Shown here piece after piece: positions 32,853 to 42,319 of a DNA stretch of 52,802 nucleotides. The notes below the pieces were generated by a model that ran no database searches, had not been told where the DNA came from, and saw only the letters and a program-made list of their open reading frames with translations. The stretch is from Lachnospiraceae bacterium. GTDB taxonomy: Bacteria > Bacillota > Clostridia > Lachnospirales > Lachnospiraceae. The first letter of the stretch is position 1, and every line of letters begins with the position of its first letter. A program made the position numbers and the translations under genes. The stretch lies in assembly GCA_910575035.1 (NCBI GenBank), contig CAJTDL010000030.1, positions 1 through 52,802 of the forward strand, given 5' to 3'.

Positions 32853-34733
32853 ATGAAGAAAAAACTATTGGCATGGATTTGTTCCCTTGGGATGGCTGCA
32901 GGCTTGTTAGCAGGATGCGGCGGCGGAAACAATGGAAACAGCGGAAATGATGCAGATGCAAACGCAAATGCCCCTGCGCAGGAGGAAACAGAGCAGGGAA
33001 GCGATGAAGCACAGCAGGCTTCCGGAAATGGGGATATGATCGCATTGATTACCATGGACTCCATTGACCAGCACTGGGTAACCCTGAATGAGGGCGCACA
33101 GAAGGCAGCTGGGGAATTGGGCGTGACCGTTCAGTTTATGGCTCCCAATACAAAGGATGACGCACAGCAGATTGAGTGCGTGAACAATGCAGTTTCTGCA
33201 GGGGCAAAGGCGATTATCGTGGCAGCAAACGGCCCGGACGCTATTTCTTCTGCATTGCAGGAAGCTTCAGATGCAGGCGTGAAGATCATTTATGTAGATT
33301 CCCCGGCAAACGTGCCAGGCGAGGCAACCTTCTCCACGGACAATAAGGCAGCAGGCGAGACAGCAGGAAAAGAAATGCTCAATGCATTGGATGCAGCAGG
33401 CGTTACCTCTGGCTCCATTGGAATCATCAACGTAAATGCAGCGACTGATTCCTGCGTGATGCGTGAGGAAGGGTTCCGCGCAGCATTTGAAGGCTCCAGC
33501 TTTGAATTGATGGAAACACAGTACGGCGAAGGGGATGCAGCAAAATCCCAGAGCATTGCTGAAAACTATATTACACAGGGCGTTGTAGGCATCTTTGGAT
33601 GTAACGAAGGATCTACCACAGGGGCTGGAAATGCCATCAAGGCTTCTGGCAAAGACGGGGTGATCGGCGTTGGCTTTGATAAATCTGATGCAATCCAGGG
33701 ATTGATTGATGATGGCTATCTGCTTTGCACCATGGCACAGAATCCAGACGTTATGGGTTATGAAGGCGTAAAAGCAGCAGTTGCAGCCATCGGCGGCGAA
33801 GACCTTGGCGGCGCAGTAACAGATACAGGCGTATCCGTATTGACAGCAGACGGGGCAGCAAGCGGATCTGACGATGCTTCCTCTGACGCATCTGCAACCA
33901 CAGCAAGCCAGGCTTGGAAAATCGCATTGATAACCATGGATTCCATTGACCAGCACTGGGTAACCCTGAATGAAGGCGCACAGGAAAAGGCAAAGGAAGT
34001 TGGCGTAGAAGTAACGTTTATGTCCCCCAATACAAAGGATGACGCACAGCAGATCGAGTGCGTGAACAATGCAGTGGCAGGCGGCTACAATGCCATCATG
34101 GTAGCCGCAAACGGCCCAGATGCCATTTCCTCCGCATTACAGGAAGCATCTGAAAAAGGCGTTAAGATCGTCTATGTAGATTCCCCTGCAAACGTAGAGG
34201 CAGAGGCAACCTTCTCAACAGATAACAAAGCAGCAGGCCAGAAGGCAGGCGAAGAAATGATCGCAGCTTTAAAGGCAGCCGGAAAAGAATCTGGTTCTGT
34301 CGGCATCATCAATGTAAACGCAGCTACTGACTCCTGCGTGATGCGTGAAGAAGGATTCCGCGCAGCATTTGAAGGAACGGATTATGAATTGATGGAAACA
34401 CAGTACGGCGAAGGGGATGCAGCAAAATCCCAGAGCATTGCTGAGAACTATATTACACAGGGTGTTGTAGGTATCTTCGGATGCAACGAAGGCTCCACCA
34501 CAGGGGCTGGAAATGCCATCAAGGCTTCTGGGACAGATGGGATTATCGGCGTTGGGTTTGATAAGTCTGATGCAATCCAGGGATTGATTGATGATGGCTA
34601 CCTGCTTTGCACTATGGCGCAGAATCCGGATGTTATGGGTTCCATGGGCGTAGAAGCATGCGTACAGGCTCTGGAAGGGGCTTCCCTTGGCGGAGAAGTA
34701 CAGGATACAGGAGTTTCTGTATTGAAGAAATAA
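32853..34733 (+). CDS. Sugar-binding lipoprotein with two tandem type-1 binding domains
   Basis: A 626-residue lipoprotein with signal LGMAAGLLAGCGGG (lipid Cys about 23) and a low-complexity linker. Two complete periplasmic-binding (Peripla_BP_4/RbsB-like) domains follow: about 63-335 and 357-626. Each contains TMDSIDQHWVTLNEGAQ, NTKDDAQQIECVNNAV, NVNAATDSCVMREEGFRAAF and GIFGCNEGSTTGAGNAIKAS. A 20-residue Ser/Asp/Ala linker joins them. Family members normally carry one domain of ~300 residues. Sequence identity between copies is high in both protein and DNA, so the duplication is fairly recent or kept similar by conversion. AAGGAGG precedes the ATG. Confidence 0.92.
   Translation: MKKKLLAWICSLGMAAGLLAGCGGGNNGNSGNDADANANAPAQEETEQGSDEAQQASGNGDMIALITMDSIDQHWVTLNEGAQKAAGELGVTVQFMAPNTKDDAQQIECVNNAVSAGAKAIIVAANGPDAISSALQEASDAGVKIIYVDSPANVPGEATFSTDNKAAGETAGKEMLNALDAAGVTSGSIGIINVNAATDSCVMREEGFRAAFEGSSFELMETQYGEGDAAKSQSIAENYITQGVVGIFGCNEGSTTGAGNAIKASGKDGVIGVGFDKSDAIQGLIDDGYLLCTMAQNPDVMGYEGVKAAVAAIGGEDLGGAVTDTGVSVLTADGAASGSDDASSDASATTASQAWKIALITMDSIDQHWVTLNEGAQEKAKEVGVEVTFMSPNTKDDAQQIECVNNAVAGGYNAIMVAANGPDAISSALQEASEKGVKIVYVDSPANVEAEATFSTDNKAAGQKAGEEMIAALKAAGKESGSVGIINVNAATDSCVMREEGFRAAFEGTDYELMETQYGEGDAAKSQSIAENYITQGVVGIFGCNEGSTTGAGNAIKASGTDGIIGVGFDKSDAIQGLIDDGYLLCTMAQNPDVMGSMGVEACVQALEGASLGGEVQDTGVSVLKK
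33039..34730 (+). repeat. 882-base in-frame tandem duplication in the binding-protein gene
   Basis: Unit 1 begins at 33039 and unit 2 at 33921. Many stretches are identical, for example GAATTGATGGAAACACAGTA at 33504 and 34386. The offset of 882 bases is 294 codons, so frame is kept. Confidence 0.9.
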
Positions 34734-35233
34734 GGTATTCCCCGAAAATGGGGCAACGCTGTGGCGGACGGGCTGCTGGGAGGGCTAAGCCTTCCAGGGA
34801 AGCCTGAATGTCCGGCGCGCCCCGCTTATCGGGCACAGGCCTTTCTAAGCAGTGGATTTCGCCTTTGCTAAAAGCCCCTCTGGATTGTCTGTAAAGGCGA
34901 GTTGCCCGCCTAGCAAGACTAATAGTGGGTAAATTCAGTATTTAAAGCATTTTTTGTTCTCTGTAAACAGTTCCAATTTTGAATGCCTTTGCGATATAGT
35001 CCTTTTCCCTCCCTTTTTGGGCTGTATAGCGGCAGGAAAATCACTCTGGATGGGCAATCTGCCTTTCCGGGCAATTCAGGGGCGTTTTTAGTGGAGGCGA
35101 AATCCAGGCATACCAAATGTTACAACTGAAATTCATGGAAAGGTATATAGGCTAACCTGTACAGATATAACGTACCGTTTAGCCATAATCAGCAGTAAAA
35201 ACAGAATCAAGTAGAAAGGATAGGTTCTTTTAT
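34734..35233 (+). other. 500-base leader with folded segment before the mannosidase
   Basis: No gene is evident. Just after the binding-protein stop, CCCCGAAAATGGGG can form a hairpin, and CGGAC (34767) can pair with GTCCG (34812) around an inner stem GGAGGGC/GCCTTCC. No T run follows, so termination is not clear; a structured leader or RNA-processing site is possible. Further on lie the half-palindrome TGTAAACAGTT (34962) and AT-rich sequence up to AGAAAGGATAGG before the ATG at 35234. Confidence 0.4.
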
Positions 35234-38200
35234 ATGAAGAATAGAAGATGGAAATATAGTCAGGTAATGGCGACTATGTTGGCAGCGGCTATGACGGTCA
35301 CTACCATATTACAGCCGATAGGCGTACAGGCGGCTGTGCCAAATGATAATTATGAGAATCAGACGAAAAACGTACTGTGGTCTACCTCGTTTGAAGATGG
35401 GGAAAGCGCCCTTGAGAATTTCAAACGGTCTGCTGCAGAGACAGGCGACAGGGCGACGGTGAATGTGCAAAGCGGCCTGTCTGACAGCGCCCTGGTAGGG
35501 GATATTACCAGGAAGGTAAATTTGTCTTCCATCGCTACCAATGCAGAGCAGTGGAATTCATCAGAAACAGTGGAAAAACTGTTCGACAGCAATTCCGGGA
35601 CAAAATTCTATACCAGGATTACCAATAACAATGCCCATGCTCCTTCCGAAGATGAGCCAATCTGGATTAATTTTAACCTGGAAGGCGAAAAGGCTGAGGT
35701 AGTGAAAGTATATGCGGTTACTTCGGCGAATGATTCCCAGAACCGCGACCCTAAGGCATGGGTTCTGAAGGCAAGCAAGGATGGGGAAGATTGGGTCATT
35801 TTGGATGAGCAGAGAGACCAGGCTTTTGCCAAACGGTTTGAGCAGAAGGTATTTGAGATTGAGAACGAGGAGGCATATGCCTATTATCGGTTTGAGATAC
35901 TCCAGAATGCCGGATCTACGATGGATACGCAGCTTGCTGACATCAATATTGGCACTGGCATTGAAACGGCTGGCGACCAGTTTATGAGCACAGAGCTCAG
36001 CACAGGCCCTTCCAGTGCATGGAACCAGGCAAGCAACAGGGGCTGGACCGGCGCAAAGGCGTTGGAAGCATCCGGGACACAGATGGCAGAAGGCGCATAC
36101 GCTTCCAATGTGCTGTTTGATGGCCTGAATACAGAGGTGACGGAGGATACGTATTTAAGTTATGTGATTTTCCCGGCTTTGACTTCCTCTGCCTATGACT
36201 ATGAATATACATCCATGCATATGGCAATTGACCTGAAGTTTAAGGATGGTACATATTTGAGCCAGCTGGCGGTTCTTGACCAGAATGAGAATCCAGTGGA
36301 GGCAGCCGCACAGGGCGCCAGCAGGACACTGACCACTAACCAGTGGAACCGGATTTATTCCAATATTGGCAAGGTGGCAGCAGGCAAGACAATTGAGCAG
36401 GTTTTGGTAGTTTTTGATAAAGAAGCAAAAGAAGCGCAAGGGAACTTAAACTTCAAGACTTATATTGATGATATTGAGCTGTATACAAAACAGGATACAC
36501 AGCGGGCGCATCTTTCTGATTATGTGTATATCCTGCGCGGGACCAATGATACGCCTGGGTTCTCCAGAGGTCTGACGGCTCCTGGCGTTACGGTGCCCCA
36601 TGGATTTAATTTCTGGGTGCCCTGTACCAACAGCGGGGATAACAAGACTTATGATTACCAGGATACCCAGATCCAGTATATGACTGTCAGCCATGAGCCG
36701 TCTTATTGGGTAGGCGACCGGGGGACTTGGCAGTTTATGGTTAACACTTCTTTGAATGGGGATTCTGGATCCTACAGCGGAAACCAGAGATCCGCAAGCT
36801 TCTCCCATGACAATGAAGTGGCTAAGGCACATTATTACAGCGTAGTGTTTGATGATACAGAAGGCAATAATGCCAAGGGCGTCCAGATGGAAGTAACGCC
36901 TACAGACCATAGCGCTGTGGTTCGGGCAACATTCCCGGAAGGCACAGAATATAAGAACTTGATTTTTGACTGTACAAGGGCAAACGGCGGCTTTACTTTT
37001 GGAGAGGGCAACCAGTCCTTTACGGCATACAGTGACCACACAGGCAACGGTTCTAAGCGGATGTATGTCTATGGTGAGTTCAGTGAGGCTCCCACAAAGG
37101 CAAATGCAAATGGCAAGCAGGCAGTTGCGCAGTTTGCAGGAAATAGCGTAGAGCTGAAGGTGGCAACCTCTTATATCAGCGCTGACCAGGCAAAGAAGAA
37201 TCTGCAGCTTGAGGTTGGAAACAGTGATTTTGATGCAGTGATGAAAAAATCACAGGCAATCTGGGATGAAAAGCTTAGCGTAGTCAGCGACGTGAAGGGT
37301 GCGTCTGAGGAAGAGATGGTTTCTTTGTATTCCAATCTGTACCGTCTGTTTATGTATCCAAACAACATGTCAGAGAACGTAGGGACAGCGGCAGCCCCAG
37401 AGTGGAAATACAAGAGCCCCTATAGAGGCAATGACGCAGAGCCGGTATCCGGCAAGATTTATATCAACAACGGATTCTGGGATACCTACAGGACAACATG
37501 GAGCGCATATGCGTTGCTTACGCCAACCCAGGCGCCAGAGCTTTTGGATGGGCTGGTACAGCATTATATTGACCAGACTTGGGTTCCAAGGTGGATCGCC
37601 CCAGGCGGGACTAACAGCATGGTGGGTACCAGCAGCGACGTAATCTTTGGCGATGCTATGGTGAAGGGCATTGGCTTTGATTATGAGAATGCTTACGGCG
37701 CAGCAATCCGTAATGCAGCGACAGTTTCTTCGAACCTGACCAATGGCGGAAGGAAGAATTTGAATACATCTATTTTTGCAGGCTACACAGCAGGCACAGA
37801 TGAGAACTTCTCCTGGACGATGGAAGGGTATATCAATGATTATGGTATTTCCCAGATGGCAAAGCTTTTGGCAGAGAAAGAGACAGACGAAGCCAAGAAG
37901 GCAGAGTATCTGTCAGAATACCAGTACTATAGGAACCGCGCGCAGAATTATGTGCTGCTGTTTGACAACGCAGGCGATGACATCAGCCAGAAGTGGCTGC
38001 GCGGCAAGGAAAGCAATGGAAGCTGGACTACAGAAAATACCACGAATGGTGTTTACGACCCAGTACGCTGGAAGGGCGACTACACAGAGACAAACGGCTA
38101 CAATATGTCTGTTTCCGTGCCCCAGGACGGACAGGGGCTTGCAAACCTTTATGGCGGCAGGGATCAGCTGGCAGCTAAGATTGACAGCATCTTAAGCGAT

Positions 38201-41200
38201 AACAGCCCATACAGCGGTTACGGCGCAGAAGGCGGCGTAGGCGGAATCCATGAGCAGTTAGAAGCCCGGGAAGTGAAAATGGGGCAGTATGGACACAACA
38301 ACCAGCCTTCCCACCATATCCTCTATATGTACAATTATGCAGGGCAGCCATGGAAGACACAGAAATATGTAAGGGATGTGTTAGACAGGTGCTACACAGG
38401 CTCTACCTTTGGGCAGGGTTACCTTGGCGATGAGGATAATGGGGAAATGTCCGGATGGTATATTTTCTCAGCCCTTGGATTCTATCCTGTAACAGTAGGA
38501 AGCGATGAGTACACCATTGGATCCCCTCTGTTTGACTCTGCTACCATTAATATGGACAACGGCAAGAAGATTACAATCACAGCTAATAATAACAGCAAAG
38601 AAAATGTTTACGTACAGAGCGTAAAATTAAATGGGCGGGATTACACTAAGAATTATTTCAAACATGAGGATCTTGCAAATGGGGCAGCCATTGAGTTCCA
38701 GATGGGCTCTACACCGAATACGGAATGGGGAAGCCAGGAGAGCGACCTGCCAACCTCACTGACCGAGGGGACAGAAGCTCCAGAGCCGAAGAAGGATGCC
38801 ACAAACGATGCTGCTGCAGTAGATAATGCAGAAAATGTAGCTGTAAAACCAGTAGAGGTAAACACAGTATACGGCAACATTGAAAATGTTGAAAGGTTAA
38901 TTGATGATACATCCAGCACGGCAGCTGCTTTGAATGAAGGCACAACCACGTTGGTTTATGCATCATCTGTACCCAAAAACGTAGAGCTTGTTACGCTGAC
39001 ATCCAATAATGTGGCAGGTTCTGCACCTACAGCCCTGAAGATTTACGGTGCAAATGAAGGCGAAGAGTGGACAGAGCTGGCATCTTATGAGGATCTTACT
39101 TTCCAGTGGACACAGTACACAAGGCCATTTGCAGTGAACAGCGATAAAGAGTATGCGTTCTATAAGCTTGAGCTTACAGGCGGAACAAGCCTGGCAGAGA
39201 TTGAGCTGCTGGCAAATGAAGATGTCCATGCGGAATTGAATGCATTGGTAGCAAGGGCAAAGAAGGCTCTTGGCGAGGCAAAAGACCTGGATGAGAAAGT
39301 AAGGGATGCTGTAATTGATGAAATCGTATCCGCTCAGCTTGTTTTGAATGACGCAGAGGCTACAAAGGCTGAGATGCAGGCCACTTATCAGTCATTACAG
39401 AAAGCTTTGGAAAGGATTGAGAACATCCGAAGCGCCCATGAGAGAATTGAAGCGGAGGAATACTCTGAAAAGCATAGTGACGTCGTAAATGACGGTTCTA
39501 ATATTGGCGGCGTGAAGAAGAATACTTGGACAATGTACCAGGATGTCCGTTTTGACGGGCCTATTACTTCCTTTGATATTTGTTATGCTGGCCAGAGCAG
39601 CGATGCAGGCGGATATGTGGAAGTATATCTGGATGAAAGGAACAATCCGGATAAATTACTCCTTTCCCTCAGCCTGCCTGTGACAGGCAACAACTGGAGT
39701 AATTATGTTACAGTATCCACCAAAGATGAGAACGCTGTAGATAAAGACGTGAATGGAGTGCCAGTTGTAATAAATTCTGATATTGCAACTCCTGGAGCCC
39801 ATGATGTATATCTGGTATTCAAGAATAGCACATCACATGCATATGTGGCTAACGTAGATTGGTTCCGTCTCAACAAGATCACTGCGGAAGAAGTTGTGGC
39901 AGCAATTGATAAGATCAGCGACCCAGTAACAGTTGCAGATAAACCTGTAGTTGCCCAGGCAAGGTATCTGTATGAGTGCCTGAATAATTTAGAAAAGATT
40001 GAAGTATTAAACAGGGCGAAGTTGGAAGCAGCAGAGAACCTTCTGGCAAAATGGGAAGCAGATGAGAGCGCAGTTGGAAACGTAATTGCTCAGATTGGCG
40101 CAATCGGCGAGGTAACTTTAGAATCTGAAGAAGCAATTACAGAAGCCAGGGCGGCATATGAGGCTTTGACAGATGAGCAGAAAGAAGAAGTAGGCGAAAA
40201 CGTTGACATATTGGCAGCAGCAGAGGCTAAGCTGGCACAGCTGAAAGACGACAAGGCAGCGGCTGATGCAGTTATCGCTTTAATTGGAAATATTAATGTT
40301 GACAATGTAAATACGGTAACAAGCGCCAGGGCAGCATATGATAAGCTGACAGATGACCAGAAGCTGTTGGTAGGCGTAGAAAGCCTGAGCAAGTTAACCG
40401 ATGCAGAAGCCCAAGTCAGCAAAGAGTCTGCAGCGGCAAATGTTGTGGAGATGATCGGGAAACTGGGAGACGTAACGCTTGGCTCTGAGCCGGAAATCGC
40501 AGCAGCACGGGCTATGTACGAGCAGTTAAGCGACGATCAGAAGGCAATGGTTGGCAACCTGGCAACTCTGGAAGCCGCAGAACGTAAGATTGCAGAATTG
40601 AAGGATCAGGCAGCGGCAGACGCAGTAGCGGGCCTGATCGGGAATATCGGCCAGGTAGCTTTGAATTCTGAGACAGCTATTGTATCTGCAAGGAATGCAT
40701 ACAACCAGCTGACGGAAGACCAGAAGAAGCTGGTGGCAAATGCTAAGGTATTAGAGGATGCCGAGGCAGCCCTTAATAAGGCAAAGGCGGATAAGGCAGA
40801 AGCAGATAAGGCAACAGCCCTGATTGAGAAGCTTACAGACAATGCTTCCGAAGCAGACGTAAAAGCAGCAAGGGATGCATACAACAAACTGAGCGATGCC
40901 CAGAAAGCAATGGTAAGCATTGCAAACCTGACGAAACTTATGGAAGCGGAAGGCCAGGTAGCCCAGAAGGGCGACGACCAGGCAGCAGCAAAAGATGTGT
41001 CAGATATGATTAGCAAGCTGGGGACTGTGACACTGGATTCTGAGAAGGATGTAACGAAGGCACGCGTTAGCTACGACCTTCTGACAGATGCCCAGAAGAA
41101 GCTGGTAACCAACGTAAAGGCATTGGAAGATGCTGAGAAGAAGATTGCAGACCTGAAACAGGAAGCTGCAAACCAGGCAGCGGCAGCTGCAGACCAGGCA

Positions 41201-42139
41201 GCCGCAGAGAAGGTAACAGGCTTGATCGGAGCCATTGGCGATGTAGGCTTAAATTCTGAGACAGCCATTACATCTGCCAGGGCAGCATACAATGCATTGA
41301 GCGATGCCCAGAAGGCTTTAGTAACAAATCTTTTGGTATTGCAGGATGCAGAAAGCGCTCTTGCACAGGCAAAGAATGACAAGGCGGCGGCAGACGCAGT
41401 AGCAGGCTTGATCGGACAGCTTGCAAATGCTTCAAAAGAAGACGTGCAGGCAGCCAGGGCGGCTTACGACAAATTGAGCGATGCCCAGAAGGCAATGGTA
41501 GGCGTTGGGAACCTGTCAAAACTGACAGCAGAAGAAAACAGGATCGCCCAGGAAGAAAACGATGCCAACAAAGTGCCAGAAAGGCTTGCAACACCGAAGA
41601 TTCTCTCTGTAAAGAACAGCTCCGCGAAAAATGTTACCAGCAGGGTAAAGATTTCCTTCCAGAAACCAGGAGCAGGGCAGAGCATCTATGTATACCGCAA
41701 GATTGGCGGGCTTCGGAAGTTTATCGGCAAGACAACGGGATCCTACATCTATGACAACAGCCCGGTAAGCGGCAAGACAGTAAGCTATTTCATAAAGGCT
41801 GTCTCAAGCGATAAGACGAAATTCTTAAACAGCTTAAACAGCAAGCTTGTAAACATCACCCTTCCAGCGAACCCAACATCTGTAAAGGTGAAGGCTCTTG
41901 GGAAGAAACAGATAAAAGTTTCCTGGTCAGGCGTAAAAGGGGCAGGCAATTATTATATTTACCGTTCCACCAAGAAAGACAGCGGATATACAAGGATTGC
42001 TTCCGTGAAGTCTTCTAAGAAATCTTATGTTGATAAAAAAGCGACAGTTGGGAAAACCTATTACTACAAAGTAGTTGTGAAGAAATCTGCAAAATACAGC
42101 GCCGGAAAAGTATCCAAAGCTGTAAAGGCAAAGAAATAA
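35234..42139 (+). CDS. Secreted multidomain GH92 alpha-mannosidase
   Basis: A 2301-residue secreted enzyme. Signal peptide 1-34 (ends GVQAA); discoidin/F5-8-like region about 95-235; GH92 catalytic region about 425-1170 with GHNNQPSHHILYMYNYAGQP (about 1020) and YLGDEDNGEMSGWYIFSALG (about 1065), whose Asp residues match the GH92 catalytic base region; a second discoidin-like region about 1195-1335; a CBM6-like module about 1400-1546 (RIEAEEYS ... HDVYLVFKN, NVDWFRLNK); nine helical repeats of about 60 residues (1550-2110); two Fn3-like modules to the end. GH92 enzymes remove alpha-linked mannose from glycans in a Ca2+-dependent way. No LPXTG or membrane anchor is seen; the basic C-terminus and repeats may hold it to the wall. 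Confidence 0.92.
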   Translation: MKNRRWKYSQVMATMLAAAMTVTTILQPIGVQAAVPNDNYENQTKNVLWSTSFEDGESALENFKRSAAETGDRATVNVQSGLSDSALVGDITRKVNLSSIATNAEQWNSSETVEKLFDSNSGTKFYTRITNNNAHAPSEDEPIWINFNLEGEKAEVVKVYAVTSANDSQNRDPKAWVLKASKDGEDWVILDEQRDQAFAKRFEQKVFEIENEEAYAYYRFEILQNAGSTMDTQLADINIGTGIETAGDQFMSTELSTGPSSAWNQASNRGWTGAKALEASGTQMAEGAYASNVLFDGLNTEVTEDTYLSYVIFPALTSSAYDYEYTSMHMAIDLKFKDGTYLSQLAVLDQNENPVEAAAQGASRTLTTNQWNRIYSNIGKVAAGKTIEQVLVVFDKEAKEAQGNLNFKTYIDDIELYTKQDTQRAHLSDYVYILRGTNDTPGFSRGLTAPGVTVPHGFNFWVPCTNSGDNKTYDYQDTQIQYMTVSHEPSYWVGDRGTWQFMVNTSLNGDSGSYSGNQRSASFSHDNEVAKAHYYSVVFDDTEGNNAKGVQMEVTPTDHSAVVRATFPEGTEYKNLIFDCTRANGGFTFGEGNQSFTAYSDHTGNGSKRMYVYGEFSEAPTKANANGKQAVAQFAGNSVELKVATSYISADQAKKNLQLEVGNSDFDAVMKKSQAIWDEKLSVVSDVKGASEEEMVSLYSNLYRLFMYPNNMSENVGTAAAPEWKYKSPYRGNDAEPVSGKIYINNGFWDTYRTTWSAYALLTPTQAPELLDGLVQHYIDQTWVPRWIAPGGTNSMVGTSSDVIFGDAMVKGIGFDYENAYGAAIRNAATVSSNLTNGGRKNLNTSIFAGYTAGTDENFSWTMEGYINDYGISQMAKLLAEKETDEAKKAEYLSEYQYYRNRAQNYVLLFDNAGDDISQKWLRGKESNGSWTTENTTNGVYDPVRWKGDYTETNGYNMSVSVPQDGQGLANLYGGRDQLAAKIDSILSDNSPYSGYGAEGGVGGIHEQLEAREVKMGQYGHNNQPSHHILYMYNYAGQPWKTQKYVRDVLDRCYTGSTFGQGYLGDEDNGEMSGWYIFSALGFYPVTVGSDEYTIGSPLFDSATINMDNGKKITITANNNSKENVYVQSVKLNGRDYTKNYFKHEDLANGAAIEFQMGSTPNTEWGSQESDLPTSLTEGTEAPEPKKDATNDAAAVDNAENVAVKPVEVNTVYGNIENVERLIDDTSSTAAALNEGTTTLVYASSVPKNVELVTLTSNNVAGSAPTALKIYGANEGEEWTELASYEDLTFQWTQYTRPFAVNSDKEYAFYKLELTGGTSLAEIELLANEDVHAELNALVARAKKALGEAKDLDEKVRDAVIDEIVSAQLVLNDAEATKAEMQATYQSLQKALERIENIRSAHERIEAEEYSEKHSDVVNDGSNIGGVKKNTWTMYQDVRFDGPITSFDICYAGQSSDAGGYVEVYLDERNNPDKLLLSLSLPVTGNNWSNYVTVSTKDENAVDKDVNGVPVVINSDIATPGAHDVYLVFKNSTSHAYVANVDWFRLNKITAEEVVAAIDKISDPVTVADKPVVAQARYLYECLNNLEKIEVLNRAKLEAAENLLAKWEADESAVGNVIAQIGAIGEVTLESEEAITEARAAYEALTDEQKEEVGENVDILAAAEAKLAQLKDDKAAADAVIALIGNINVDNVNTVTSARAAYDKLTDDQKLLVGVESLSKLTDAEAQVSKESAAANVVEMIGKLGDVTLGSEPEIAAARAMYEQLSDDQKAMVGNLATLEAAERKIAELKDQAAADAVAGLIGNIGQVALNSETAIVSARNAYNQLTEDQKKLVANAKVLEDAEAALNKAKADKAEADKATALIEKLTDNASEADVKAARDAYNKLSDAQKAMVSIANLTKLMEAEGQVAQKGDDQAAAKDVSDMISKLGTVTLDSEKDVTKARVSYDLLTDAQKKLVTNVKALEDAEKKIADLKQEAANQAAAAADQAAAEKVTGLIGAIGDVGLNSETAITSARAAYNALSDAQKALVTNLLVLQDAESALAQAKNDKAAADAVAGLIGQLANASKEDVQAARAAYDKLSDAQKAMVGVGNLSKLTAEENRIAQEENDANKVPERLATPKILSVKNSSAKNVTSRVKISFQKPGAGQSIYVYRKIGGLRKFIGKTTGSYIYDNSPVSGKTVSYFIKAVSSDKTKFLNSLNSKLVNITLPANPTSVKVKALGKKQIKVSWSGVKGAGNYYIYRSTKKDSGYTRIASVKSSKKSYVDKKATVGKTYYYKVVVKKSAKYSAGKVSKAVKAKK
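39876..41575 (+). repeat. Nine helical repeats of about 60 codons in the mannosidase
   Basis: Each unit has the pattern VxxLIGxIGxVxLxSE, then ARAAYxxLSDxQKxxV, then LxxAEAxL. Units differ in sequence but keep the pattern; units 5, 8 and 9 are most alike (AVAGLIG, ARAAYDKLSDAQKAMVG). Confidence 0.85.
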
Positions 42140-42225
42140 GATACTGCAATTCAGGGGAAACCTGAGGTGCAACTGGTTACTGCCGCAGAGTGGGCAGCAA
42201 CCGCAACAGGGTCGGTCAGGCTTCC

Positions 42226-42271
42226 AGATTTCCCCCTCCGTTTGACGGCGGGGGAAATCTGTGGTTATAAT
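42226..42271 (+). promoter_or_regulatory. Hairpin overlapping a promoter before the regulator genes
   Basis: AGATTTCCCCC (42226-42236) pairs with GGGGGAAATCT (42250-42260). TTGACG (42242-42247), 18 bases, then TATAAT (42266-42271) form a promoter that includes the right arm. The two-component genes can therefore be transcribed separately from the mannosidase, with the hairpin acting as terminator or regulatory stem. Confidence 0.6.
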
Positions 42272-42319
42272 AAAAGCATCCATATTTTTGGAAATTCAAA
42301 GAAGGATAAGGGGGGGAAC

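Noticed and set aside
39876-41575. Helical repeats considered as a CRISPR-like or satellite array
   Set aside because: Repeats are in frame, diverged, and explained by protein domain repetition.
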